Assembly (NCBI RefSeq): GCF_932276165.1
Contig: NC_064012.1
Coordinates: forward strand, 4,967,501-5,031,500
DNA length: 64,000 nt
Reading direction: 5' to 3'
From: Plutella xylostella
Lineage: Eukaryota > Arthropoda > Insecta > Lepidoptera > Plutellidae
Part shown: positions 33,935 to 45,600 of the stretch, in pieces
Numbering within the stretch: position 1 is the first letter of the stretch
How the letters are laid out: each line of letters starts with the position of its first letter
Program-made: the position numbers and the translations under genes
The notes under the pieces: model-generated
The model's input: only the letters and a program-made list of their open reading frames with translations
The model's database searches: none
Told to the model about the DNA's origin: nothing

Positions 33935-36900
33935 TCATAATAAACATAGTTATGGCTTCTTAAAATAGTTAGTTTTACTGAGAGAATCGGTAGGTTGACC
34001 GAAATATGTAGTAGCTGAATAATATATGTAACTTTACAAAATGTTTGTTAACTTTTAGGTTAGCTGAACGTCCCACACCGTCAGTTAACGCGAGTTCCAC
34101 AATGGTTATCTGTGTTTTTTACCTTGCAATATTTTTTTATGTAGGCGGTGACGAAAGAACATTTATCTCACAGAAAACTTTAATACAGATATCGTGAAAC
34201 AAGGCTAATTATGATTAAATCAGATATTAACACCTACTAATAATTGTTTGTTTCCAAACAAAAACGCCTCAGCAAGTTTAGTATCAATTTTCTTTTATTC
34301 AATAAATGAAATCAAAGACGTGGTTTCAGGCAGGGTAACCAATTTAATTCCTGACGTTTTCCGCTGAAATTCTTTTCCGAATTTTGCCGGTTATAACTGA
34401 AATTCGATGTTATTTTTGGAGAGCCCCTAATTATAATTGAAAAGGTTTTAACGGAAAATGGAGACTGCCATCTTTTTGTTTTAAGATATTCTAGTCCATT
34501 TTCGGTTTGAAAACGGGGAATATATATAGCTACAGTTTTTAAGGTTTTTGTACTTTGCGTTATATGGAGTTATGGAGTACTGGAGTTACGGAGATATTAT
34601 ATGTTCAAATTATAAATTAAATGTTTTGAAAAATTTAGGCCTTTTGATTTCAGTAAGTATAACTTAACATAAATTAAAATTAAAACGTTAACTAAAAGTA
34701 TGAGTTTCAAACGGATTTATGTTGATCAAACCACGGTATTTCCTGTTGCTCTTTGAATTACAAAGGTAAAGTCGCGGTACAAGTCAATTAAAATGTAAAT
34801 ATAACCGAAGCATTAGTGAGTCCCCTGATTTTCGGAGAGGGGGACCTCTCCAACAATAGACAAACAGTCTCTTTATGCCATCACAGAGTTTAGGCCATAA
34901 TTATTCAGTGGCAAGGAGACTATGTTGGAAAGTTGTGACAAAGCATGAATTTAAAATACACGGGCAAAGATCTACAGGGTGTTGCATAAGTGGTGGTAAA
35001 TGGGTTGCTCAGAGGATCATTTTGTACTATTTATTAAAATGGCAATTCCCGAAACTGCTAAACAAGACAAGAACGAAAAAAACAACAAAAGACTAGAATA
35101 CAAAAATAAATAGCCTCGTGTATCCCTGGCAATCATACTTAGTTGTAGATATTTTATATTTAGTTGATAAGATCATTACTTGTTATTCATCAAAGTAAGA
35201 AAAACAATATCAAATATTTTCTACATTTTGTTTTTATCTTAATATTGTCTGGTAAATTTGGCCAGGACATTCCGAACTTATGTATGTTTTCTCTATTTTG
35301 TTAATAAAAACTAATATTATTTCGTCCGCTCAAGTAAAGTAGAAAAAGCGAAATCCTGTTACCGGCGTTTCCTTTAAGTATAAACCAATTAAAAAGTATA
35401 TTCTATCTGCAAGTTTTAATAGCGTAATAAAGTGTTAATTAAAATGCAAAATAATTTCTTGCATCTTTTTCCAAGCTTGAAAAAGTGCTTGCCGGCAAAG
35501 AAGTTGTATTATTATGAAGTAGGTGTGTATACAATTTTGTCAAGTATCTGTATACCTAAGTACTTACATAGTTACTATGATACGAAATCCTAGACTCACG
35601 GCTTCGATAAAAAATAAACGAAGAAGAGATATAATGCACATCGAATATCTAGATTCCTGTGTTTATTTCTAATGGTTTATTTGTCGTGAAAACCCCAGCA
35701 GCTCTCTCCATTATGGTAATTGTGAGTAGGTAGGTATTTTCCCTCCGTTCGTAGGTTGAAAAAAACGCATAACAGGTGGTGTGTCCGTCTATTTGTAAAT
35801 TAATTCGTGAATCATGCCTATGCATAAACTCAGGAATCTCACGACTATAATCCGCTCAGGGATAGTTAGGTGTTGGGTCAATTGTGCACTATATTTGAGG
35901 TGAACCGTCAGAAAAACATTATCTCTACAGCTAAAATCAGTAAAATCAGAATCTTCACTTCGATCTTCATTCTCCCTCACTTCACGTTCGAACATTATAT
36001 GTCATCTCATACAATATTTGTCAAAATCTCAAAATTCGATGTGTCTACGGAAATTACAGAATGCCAATTTGAAAACTCACTCCGGATTCAGAATCGAGTT
36101 TTGACAATTATCTTTATAGAATCGCAATGCAGTTTAGCCACGTGTCACGAAGATGTGGTCGGTGGGCCACAACGCCCACAGTCCACTTTTTTTAAGTCTC
36201 TTTTTTTCTCTTATAATGATAGAGCTCATTTATTCAATCTCAATAGGGTAAAAAAAAGTTTATCCTAAAAAGTGGACTTATTACTGTGTACCTATGCCCC
36301 CCCTACTCTTGAAAGGCAATATATTGCGTCTGTCTTGCGTTCTCAACATTAAAAAGTACATAACTATAATCGCAAGACTCTAGCTACTACCGCTGTAAAC
36401 ATACCTATAGCATTTTTAAAAGGGCACATTTCGACAACCTTGATTTGCAAGTCTGACACGAGCATGAAATAGAACTAACGATTTCCTCAATGTAAGATTA
36501 GATTACCCTTTTCTTCATTATATCTGTTATTTGACTTATTTCCTGTGTAAAAGAACAGCTTTTTACACTACGAACAGGCACTTTTTAGTTGATTTGATTT
36601 GTTACATTTCATTAACTGTTACTAATGGGCGCAGTTGAGTTTTGCGTTGGGCGTACAACAAACGAAATTCACTGAGGAATTTTCCAAAACTAATATACCT
36701 ACGTATGAATTGGCTCGCGAGTGGAAATATCAACAACTGTTGAATCAACTCATATTAATTCGAAATGCAATACGGTATGGACAGGAATTGAATTGTTAGG
36801 TGGAAATAGCTTTTACCTCGTCAATTTGGTTCACTACACAATGACCGGTGCTACAGCGAGGAGGCTGTTGTTCTATTCCCGTAGCGAACAATTATACGAC

Positions 36901-37081
36901 GTTGGTTTCAGTAGAAATTGACGATCACGATTTCTAGTTCAGGTTTCTCTACGTATTGGGGTCTTTTTAATATTTGCTATCAATATTTGTCATCAATAAA
37001 TATCATCAACTTCCTAGTTTTCCTACCACTGTTCGGTGTATATTCTTTAATTATATTTGAGCACACACATTTTCAGTTGTA
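33935..37081. other. Intron 2 sequence, nothing recognised
   Basis: Three kilobases without a supported feature. The 132-codon frame at 35870-36268 is the longest here but is low-complexity and AT-driven, with no recognisable domain. Confidence 0.35.
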
Positions 37082-37160
37082 AGAGGTGTTGCAAAAAGGT
37101 CGAATGCCAAAAAGCGGCGACTCAGGGGTGACCACAGGGGTTCTAAACAACTTATGAATC
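37082..37160 (+). mobile_element. MITE family E fragment
   Basis: GAGGTGTTGCAAAAAGGTCG and GCGACTCAGGGGTGACCACA match the left part of the copy at 55256-55531. The right half is absent. It ends about 160 bp before the LTR element. Confidence 0.5.
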
Positions 37161-37319
37161 AAAAAAATATAGAGATAAACATTTTACAGAAGACTTGTCT
37201 TGCATTGGCTAAATGGACCTAATATTTTGAGATATTGTCTGCAATTACCCGTCGTCGTAGAAACTCCTTCCTCGCTTTTTAACTTTAAATAATTAGCATC
37301 ATTACTTTTTTTTGGGTAG

Positions 37320-37323
37320 GTCA
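37320..37323. repeat. Target-site duplication, left (GTCA)
   Basis: GTCA directly precedes the left LTR's TGTAAC and is repeated at 52496-52499 directly after the right LTR's TTTTACA. Confidence 0.75.
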
Positions 37324-37608
37324 TGTAACGGAACATAGTCCGTCCGTAGCAGACTTATACATTGTTTCAATACTTATGGATAGATTTGCAATAGATTTTA
37401 TTATAAGCAAAAGAAGTGTTATACGTTGGTTGGTAAACACAACCATATAGCAAAGTAGACATTAACGCCATCTAACGAGGTCCATTTTGACTAGATGACG
37501 CATTTTCATTCTTAATATAATATGGTAATGTTAGGGGTGGGTATTGTGTCGTTCGAATCGATAGATACCTAGAACAAGTCTTAGTGGTCTTCTTGAGGCT
37601 TAGATTAA

Positions 37609-38422
37609 CCCGCGGATAGTCGCGCGTGGGTCGAAAAGACCCAGCACTCTATTTATACCTCGATAACTTCTAAAATATTCGATATTACTAACTGGCGTGC
37701 TAAGTACCTTTAAGTTACCATATAGGCTAGCCGCACTCAGCGCCCCGGCCAGATTGCCCGCGGCACTTGGACAGGACGGACATTCAAAGTGAGTATGGGT
37801 CTTTTCGACCCAAGAGCGACGGTTTGTGTCAGTATTATTTTTTTGATATTTTTTTTATTTTATTATTTTTTCTTTTCAGAAATGTCACGTAACCGTTTAG
37901 ACGATTGTTGTAGAGATCACACTGCATTTTTATGCATTAATTGTAATCCGAATATGTGAAAATACCAAAGAAAATACCTAATTATATACTTAATCAATAC
38001 AACGAAGAAGTAATTTTATATGTAAATTTATGTTAACTTTGAAGGCTGATTGTTGAATATTTTTTTATATAAAAAGTTAATTTATTTTTTGTTACTTAGA
38101 AGAATTGTTATTCGTTTATATAAAAATAAGGTTTTTTTATTGATAAATATAAAATTAATAAAATAAGCTGTAATTTATGTTCTTATGTAGATAAATAAGA
38201 ACATGAAGCATACTACTTTTGAGACTGTCAAAACATATTTATTTTTGCATAAATTCATAAATAATTTTGATATTAATATAGTTTAATTACTAACCTTACG
38301 TTTAATGTATAATAATATCTAAATTTTCTTTTGTTTCGAGAAAATAGAGCATTTTACTTTCGGGTCTAAAAGACCCACATGCGACTGTTTGTGTTACGAA
38401 ATTTGACGCGAGCACTGGCGGG
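37609..38422 (+). mobile_element. PiggyBac derivative inserted in the left LTR
   Basis: TTAA at 37605-37608 and 38423-38426 flank an 814-bp insert starting CCCGCGGATAGTCGCG and ending CGCGAGCACTGGCGGG (imperfect 16-bp TIRs). Mirrored GGGTCGAAAAGACCC and GGGTCTAAAAGACCC lie subterminally. The right LTR keeps the uninterrupted site (TAGATTAAATAATAGA, about 48615), proving insertion after the LTR pair formed. A remnant of a transposase C-terminus is inside. Confidence 0.85.
37882..37959 (+). pseudogene. PiggyBac transposase C-terminal Cys/His tail remnant
   Basis: The frame from 37882 ends in CCRDHTAFLCINCNPNM before TGA. The spacing C-R-D-H-x4-C-x2-C is that of the C-terminal cysteine-rich domain of piggyBac-family transposases, which binds the transposon end. 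The sequence upstream is a T-rich tract ending TTTTCAG, which is either a deletion junction or an intron acceptor. The catalytic DDD core is missing, so this is an internally deleted copy. Confidence 0.6.
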
Positions 38423-38786
38423 TTAAATAATAGATATCATACTAAATTCGGCTATATTATGTTTCAGTCTTTAATATGACTCTGGAACCTAATTATTATT
38501 TGAATATTGAAATGAATGTCGTCACAGTTGTTAGTTTTATTACGAATATCAGATTCGCACACATTACGTAATACGCCTCCTTGGAAAAGAAAGACTCAGG
38601 ACTTAAAATTAGTAAATAATTATAATATTAATTATCGATAATTTTAGAAGTATAGTTCATCGTTTTATTACTTAAAATATGTTATAGTTGTGTTATTGTC
38701 TAGCTCAGTGGCGCCGCCTGTAGTCAGGATGGACAACTTAGTAAGGGTGTATTGATCGAAGAAGTCGATCGGAGGTAGGGGTCGTT

Positions 38787-38860
38787 GGGCGGGGCTTATG
38801 GGTTTGCATAAATAGGATTTCGGGAGTGGGGTCGGGGCTGGTGTCCCTGTAGAACTTCGT
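38787..38860 (+). promoter_or_regulatory. Candidate LTR core promoter (left LTR)
   Basis: A GC box GGGCGGGGC (38787-38795) is followed 11 bp later by the TATA-like CATAAATA (38807-38814) in an otherwise AT-rich LTR. The same arrangement is at 49105-49132 in the right LTR. The start site would fall near 38840. This is motif evidence only. Confidence 0.35.
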
Positions 38861-39110
38861 GTGATAACATGAAGCCTTTGGCTATTTTTGAGTTCCAGTT
38901 AAGGATTTTATGTACTTAATCCCTGTTAATTTATCTTTAATTCAATTAAATTATGCCAATTTTCTGAATAGTTTGCTTGGTCATTCCTGGTAAACTTATA
39001 ACGGTGTCAACTGAGGGAATAACTAAGTTATGAATATATTTATGCGAAATTCTGCGGGGGAAAGCTTAAAATGTATTTTTATAAGTGAGTGGGTTCCTGC
39101 GGCTGAGACC

Positions 39111-39119
39111 CAGGTAAGT
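39111..39119 (+). promoter_or_regulatory. Candidate splice donor inside the LTR
   Basis: CAG|GTAAGTA is a near-perfect 5' splice site about 270 bp downstream of the candidate transcription start. It is kept in both LTRs (the right copy is near 49433). Confidence 0.35.
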
Positions 39120-39230
39120 ACCTTAGGCAGATTTACTAGCCACTGTTAGTTCATTTTCAAGCCAAATAGGTTATTTTTTGTGTAATGTGTGAAATTCTGG
39201 TGTTGATTAATTACTTCAACTATGCTTTTG

Positions 39231-39755
39231 GCAGGAATAATGAAACATTGAAGTCCATTACTTACTAATGTTGTCGTTCGATCCGACACATTTAATATAA
39301 CTTATTAATATCTCCCTGTACTTAATTAATATCTTACTAGGAAAAGGGAAAATCCCTAATAATTATCTTGTGTCTATGTCCAACAGTGGACGATAGAAGG
39401 CTGATGATGATAATGATTTAAAATATATCGTGACGTACAAGCTGTCTTAGCTTTACAGTATTTATAGGAGGAATTTAGATGTAAATTATTAATAATTATT
39501 TCAATTATAGGTTGATAGGAACAATGAAACGTTGAAGTCGATTACTTACACACGTTGTCGTTCGATCCGACATGTTTAATTTAAATTTATATTTTCCTTT
39601 ATTTAATTAATATCTCACTGTATAAGGGAAAAGTCCTAGTTATTATCTTGTGCCTATACCCAACAGTGGACGATAGAAGGCTGATGATGATGAAGATCCT
39701 TAAAACCGTACTGACGAACGAATTGACTTAGCTTTTACAGCATTTATAGTTTAAG
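39231..39755 (+). repeat. Imperfect tandem ~280-bp duplication inside the LTR
   Basis: Two units (39231-39475 and 39511-39755) share GAAACATTGAAGTCCATTAC, GTTGTCGTTCGATCCGACA and CAACAGTGGACGATAGAAGG plus CTGATGATGAT. The last block resembles the 3' end of RTE LINEs. Both units also occur in the right LTR (from about 49550), so the duplication predates transposition. Confidence 0.65.
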
Positions 39756-41259
39756 TCAACTTATTGGGATTAGTTATGCAAAAGTGACTGGTAGTTATCC
39801 GCCTGCCTGTTACAATCATGTTGTAAAAATTAGAGAGGAATAGTTAGGGAAATATTAGTAAAATCTAACAGTGGCTTTTCATAAGACTCATCGTGTGCTG
39901 TCGAGTTGAATAAAGCTAAGAGACTCTACATCTCCAGAACGAGTTGGCGGAATGGCGTGATTCTTTATAGGTTAAAATGTGGGGTCTCTAAGCAGCAGGT
40001 TGGTGGTATTTTCTACCATTCATCTTCCTTGTTATTAAATTAATTTTATATTTTACTGTATTTTATGTGTCATTATTTTATGAATAGATAAAGCAGCATA
40101 TCTATGCAGGAGGCAGGGTATAAATTATAATATATCATATAGATGACGCTGGCATATTATCGGTATCTATTGAACTTAGGAGACATGGTTGCTGGATATA
40201 TGGATATAGTTTTCAAATTTAAACACTCTGATCACTCTGTATGACGGATGGCGATATAAATAGGTATTTAATTTGTTGAGGAATATTACTTGGTAACTCT
40301 GTGTTATAGGGACTTAGGAGGTTGTATGTTGATAATCGGCAATATATTAATTATTTGCTATTTATGGATAAGTGGTGTTATTTGTTATAGAATGAAGTAG
40401 GTATAGTGTATAAGCGCTTAATTTATAAATTAAGGATTATTAGGAATCATAGATCTATATTTCTTTAATATAAAACCAGTTAGTTAAATGTTGGACAACA
40501 GAATAACGTACATGTGGCCTTCCCATTACATAAATATTATATATATTTGTACATAGACTATATACATCTAACCTGGCTGACTATGACTATTTTTACTATA
40601 ACAATTCTTACATAATTATTCAGAGATTGTTGATTTGGGTTTGGATGAGAAGTTGATAATACCTATTAAACAAAATTAAAATTTAATATGGTCATTGAAT
40701 CTGATGGTGGCATAGAAGCATCAACTTTGTTCTCACTTTATACTTTATCATTTAAATAAAATAAATACCTTTAGAGTCAAATGGTTGGTTGATGACCATA
40801 GGAGCACCAACTCATCTATATTTTAACTAAACTTTCTATATGATTGATTAAGACAATATACAGTATTTTTCATAGTACATAACCTTCTTACTACTAATTA
40901 ATGAATTGAGTTGATTTCTTATCAGCTTGGGTAAAGGAAAGCAGTTGCTGAATTGAATTCTTCTTTATATTGAACTACTATATACAAGAGGACATGATGA
41001 CAGTTATTTATTGATAAGTGTTGCACTTGTGCTGTGTGAGACCAAGAGAAGAGGGAAGTCCCGTCTCCAACGGTCTGTAGGAATTCCATGGCGGATACAA
41101 GTCAGCATTGATAAAATATTAATTGTCACATAACTCTGAAACCTACAACTTGGAGATACTTTTGAGGGATTGCCCTTGACACAAGCTGAAATGGGAGAGA
41201 GTAATAATATTTTAATAATATCTTTTATTGGAAGCTATTGTACTGTGAGGTAATACATA

Positions 41260-41493
41260 AGTAGACTCAGGAAATATCCGTGTCGAAAAAATGCATCAGT
41301 AGACTCAGGAAATGTCCGTGTCCAAAGTGCATATATAGGCTCAGGGAATACCCGTGCCAAATAATTATTACGCATTATATTATTTATATAAGTAGACTCA
41401 GGAAATATCCGTGTCGAAAAAATGCATTAGTAGACTCAGGAAATGTCCGTGTCCAAAGTGCATAACTAGGCTCAGGGGATACCCGTGCCAAAT
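41260..41493 (+). repeat. Six-unit 38-bp array (left LTR)
   Basis: AGTAGACTCAGGAAATATCC starts a ~38-bp unit that recurs six times as two three-unit blocks separated by an AT-rich spacer; the third unit of each block is a variant (AGGCTCAGGGAATACCCGTG). The same array is at 51594-51827 in the right LTR. The 61-codon frame through it only reflects the repeat. Confidence 0.75.
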
Positions 41494-42173
41494 ATCTATT
41501 ATATATCATTAGCATCATCTGAATCCCAATCAATAGATCTATGTCTAAAGATTGACTAACTACTAACAAGACCAGTTTGAAAGGAGCCAGTGGGCTAGAG
41601 AGGTAAATGGGTCTGGCGGATAGATCTGGTTGAACTTCATAGGGTGTGCGAGGTGGGGCATACCTTCCTTTCAAACTACCAAACTTTTTTATACATCATT
41701 TCATATACATATTCCTATATACTATTTATTTTAACTACAAACTCTTTTATAACATAATTTTACATACACATTCATATATACCATTTATTTTAACTACAAA
41801 CCATTTTTAGTACATAATTTTATATTTATTTTAATAAATTTTGTCTTTCTAAATCATAGTAATATTAAGAAATAATTATTGGTTGTACTTTGTTCTGTTG
41901 TCTTAACAAATAGATAGGCTAGGTATTATGAGCTAGGCTAGGGATTCTCTCAAACTCCTAAAAGAACTTGTGTTACTTCGGCAATGTAGAGTCCTAACCA
42001 CTAGACTAGACGATCACGTATTGGCCAAACGAATAATGCAAAACACATTTAGCGTTACGTTCACTTCAGTTAGGGTTGTTAGGGAGGAAAAATGCATAGC
42101 GATTAGGCAGCTTACGTAGCAGTTAGGTAGTTTAGGGTTTAGCCGTGTTTGTTGGGGGGGGGACTTTTACAAT

Positions 42174-42191
42174 TGGTGCCGTGACCAGGAT
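42174..42191 (+). promoter_or_regulatory. Primer-binding site, tRNA-His
   Basis: TGGTGCCGTGACCAGGAT lies 2 bp after the left LTR. Its complement, ending CACGGCACCA, matches the 3' 18 nt of animal tRNA-His(GTG), including the CCA. The match is by recall of the conserved tRNA-His acceptor and T stem. It sets the element's orientation as plus. Confidence 0.8.
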
Positions 42192-42462
42192 AGGTTGATC
42201 AAGATTATTAGGACCAGGATAGATTATGAGGAAGGGTATGAAATTTGTGTGTTTGCATTATTCAATAACTAAAATAGGCTTTTTAGCCTACAATTGTTGC
42301 CGTGAAATGGAAGGAGATTGAGAGAAAACGTATAAAAGATCATATTAATATTCCATAAATAAAAGCTTATAAATTTATATACTTTGATTAATTTAATGTA
42401 ATTAAAGTTATTATCAATTCACAATGGATTGTAGGTAGATATTATGTACCTAGCATAAAATA

Positions 42463-42633
42463 GATAAGTAAGTGTGTCTGTCTGTCTGTTGCTCTTTCGT
42501 CCCGGGACTGCTGAGCGGATTTGGTATATAATATATGTAATCTGGATCCTGGGATAGAGCATGGGCTGATTTTGTCCCGGAGTTCCCACGGGAAGCTTTT
42601 TGAGGCGAGGCCGGAATCGCGAGAGCAGCTAGT
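42463..42633 (+). mobile_element. Degraded Lep1-like copy inside the LARD-like element
   Basis: GTGTCTGTCTGTCTGTTGCT, GGACTGCTGAGCGGATTTGG and AGTTCCCACGGGAAGCTTTT lead to GCGAGAGCAGCTAGT. It is more diverged from the Lep1-like consensus than the copies elsewhere in the window and more diverged than the two LTRs are from each other. Confidence 0.65.
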
Positions 42634-45600
42634 GGTTCATTTCATATATTTATATCGAATTCACCGTGTCGCATGTAAATCTAGTATGTTTAGCGCATGG
42701 TCATTGTGTTTTAAGAATTAAGAATTAGCTTGCTGACTTTGAATACGCATTTTAGTCCAACTGTTAACATCGCGGTTTATAGGTATTCGACCATTAAAAA
42801 ACGTTCTTGTTCCAAATTTGAGTAGTTCTTATCCTAGGGTGTGACTTAAATATTATGCAGGTACTGTCTCAAAAGCAATACGCTGAAACCCTTCAGTTAA
42901 GTACGGCCAAATTCTGGCGTCAGGTTGTGTTACAAAAAAATATAATAAATAACCTGTCGGCGGGTAACATTATATTTCAGCGAACTGTTTTTGTTATTAG
43001 CTGTCAATACTTGAAAAATAAACATATCGTGTTGCTAGCCCTTAGCAAGTTCTTCATAGTCAATAACCGTGGGACAGGTTATAGTTGCAACAAAGTGTCA
43101 GTCATAAGTGCAAGCGGAACATTTGTCACCGGGTCCGATAACATAATAGGCGTTACCTACTCAAGTTCTTACAACACTCGAATGCTCGTCGACCACTTCA
43201 GTCCAAATTATAAATTAGAGTTTTGTTTTTCTTAGGATCATAAATAAATTGGGCTGTTCTGAGTAGTGAGAAGTGTTATAAATATGAGACTTATACTTGA
43301 AAGAATTAAGTGGGCATTCTGTCAAAGTTGCACTTTAACCAGCTATTAGTTATGAGTTTTATGGATGTTATAGTTATAAGTAGGTACTGTGTTTTATATT
43401 AGGTAGGTACAGTCTTATTCTTCAGTGAATGTGAGGAGCGTTATGAATTAGTATGAGCACTAGTAGGTAAAGATATGTGGATTTAAGTCAAAGTATGTTC
43501 GGTATAACTGGATAGGTATAGATAAGTACCGCATTTGTGATAAGGTTTAGGCCGGCGTCCTTAACAGTATGTCGACAAAATTAAAGGTTTTACAGGTGTG
43601 ATGTCCTTCATGTAGGTACTTATGTAATTAGGCAATTAAAGCCGTCTAGATACAGTGATTGTCATTAAGGTGATTGTCACTGAAGTGAAAGGATTATGTA
43701 ACGGGATTAAATTGTCAGTGAATGACTGCCGATTTTGGAGGCACCTGTCGTGTCTTAGGTACAGTGGATATTATATCACTCAGGGAGCTTTGATGCACCC
43801 CTATGACATGTATGTATTAGGTATGCATTTTGCTTTTACGCAGGTATTAGGTATATAATTGGAACTAGATGGAACTGGATACCTACGAAATTAAGGAAGA
43901 GAGATTATGTTACTAATCTATGTGTAGGTAAATGCTTAGCTACACTACCGAGTGGAGTAGTGGATAGTTGACTGCTGTCTCGAGTTCGATTCTCGGGTTT
44001 TCATGGGTTTTAATGTATTGGAGAATTGGAGGAGGATGTGTCCTGCAGTGGATAATTACAGGCTGCGCGTGCGTGCGTGCGTGCTTACCTACTTACATAC
44101 TTAGTATAGGTACTGGATTGCTAACTGCGTGTGGATTGAGTATGGATTGATATTATGAATAATGTGCACATCATTAGAAATATTAGGAGATAGAGGAATG
44201 ATAAGGTTGTTATTGCGTAATTAAATTAAGCCTTGTGAACGAATCATTGCTAGCATCTACTTACTTTACTTGCTTATATCTGATTTTATTAATGTTTTAA
44301 ATTAGGGTGGCCTAGGTTCATCATCATCATTATCATCATCGGCCATAGTATCATTAGATTTAAGTTATATTTCAAATAGGCATTCAAAATCTTACTTCAA
44401 TTTCATCATCATCACAATAGGGGGTGTTTAGGACTATTCTAGAAGAGGAGGTTAGGAGACTTAATATAGTGGGGGTGAGTCTAGTGAAGGTATGTTAGTG
44501 TTTACCTACTTAGATCTGATATTTTAGTTAGGTATTTATGTATTTAATTATGGTGGCCTAGTTTCATCATCAGCATCATCATCGGCCGAATAACATAATA
44601 TACAATATTACATTAGAGATACATATTATCGAGAAAAAGGTGAAGACAACCTTAAGAATAATTTTATTCTCCGTTGCAAACATTAGCCAACAATAGATCA
44701 CTCTTGACCAATGGGGTACCAGCCGACCAAAAAGAGACTGACTTTATTGCTAACAGATGTGCGAACTTAGAATAACATTGCGTCGTATTAAAGATCCGAA
44801 AGGTTGAGGCAATAAATAATACAAAGGAAGAAATAAAATAAAAAGTGTTGTTGGTTAAAACTACAGGGAAAGAGAAATTTGAGCTTGGAAAGGATTTGTT
44901 TTAAAATTGGCATTTCGGCTTTTGTTTGATACATTCTTAGGACGGTTTCTATTTTTAAAACCGTTAAAATCATCATCATAGATAGGCTATGTTCAGGAAT
45001 AGGCGACATAAAGAGCGTGGGGGTGTGTCTTAAAGTGAGTAAATATGATTCAAACGTTTAGGAATTATTATTTGTATTATATTATTTATGAGAGTGGTTA
45101 TAGTGAAATGAGAGGATTGAGTGAATCAATATTGTGATATAAGAAAGACAGTTGCGATGTGGATGTGGGTTAAGAATTGTCCTGGTTTTATACGCGTGGG
45201 GGTGAGGGTTGAGCATGAGGTGACAAACATGTACTTATCTACAGAAATAGATAAGAACTTAGGTGATTTGATAACTTCAGTGCATTTTTAGTTTTATTGT
45301 CTTGGGGGTGCACGACTGTATCTAACCTACCTAGGTATTTATTTAGCATATGTAGATAAATATTTTAGAGTTGTTTAATTATGGGGGTGATGAAACATTT
45401 AAATTCTCATTGCACTCCTTTAAAGAACTAATTGTTTTGTAAAGGATTTTGGGTTAAACTAAAACTTATGGTTTGGGATAGGATTATTTGTTATTATGAT
45501 TAGTGATTAGGAGAGTGAATGAAATTCTTAAATAGGTACATTATGAAGTTACTTAAACTTTAAATTAGGTTAGCATGCAAAACTCAGGTAACTAAGTTAT

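Larger units (their letters stand above)
37324..42171 (+). repeat. Left LTR (4848 bp including a piggyBac insertion)
   Basis: It begins TGTAACGGAACATAGTCC and ends GGACTTTTACA, giving TGTAA...TTACA inverted termini. It contains an 814-bp piggyBac derivative not present in the right LTR. Relative to the right LTR it also has 9 extra bases at about 41510 and lacks 16 bases at about 40770. Short frames in it (such as 41280-41465) are products of the internal 38-bp array, not genes. Confidence 0.9.

Noticed and set aside
35870..36268. 132-codon plus-strand open frame
   Set aside because: No recognisable domain, AT-driven composition, no flanking splice sites in a consistent phase; within the range expected by chance.
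41280..41465. 61-codon Cys/Arg-rich frame duplicated at 51614
   Set aside because: It merely translates the 38-bp array; duplication reflects the LTR pair.
41260..41493. CRISPR-like array of ~38-bp units
   Set aside because: Units are contiguous with no unique spacers, the genome is eukaryotic, and the array is part of an LTR.
42855..43235. 126-codon frame in the interior of the LTR element, possible gag
   Set aside because: No zinc knuckle, no capsid-like pattern and no downstream pol; composition looks random.
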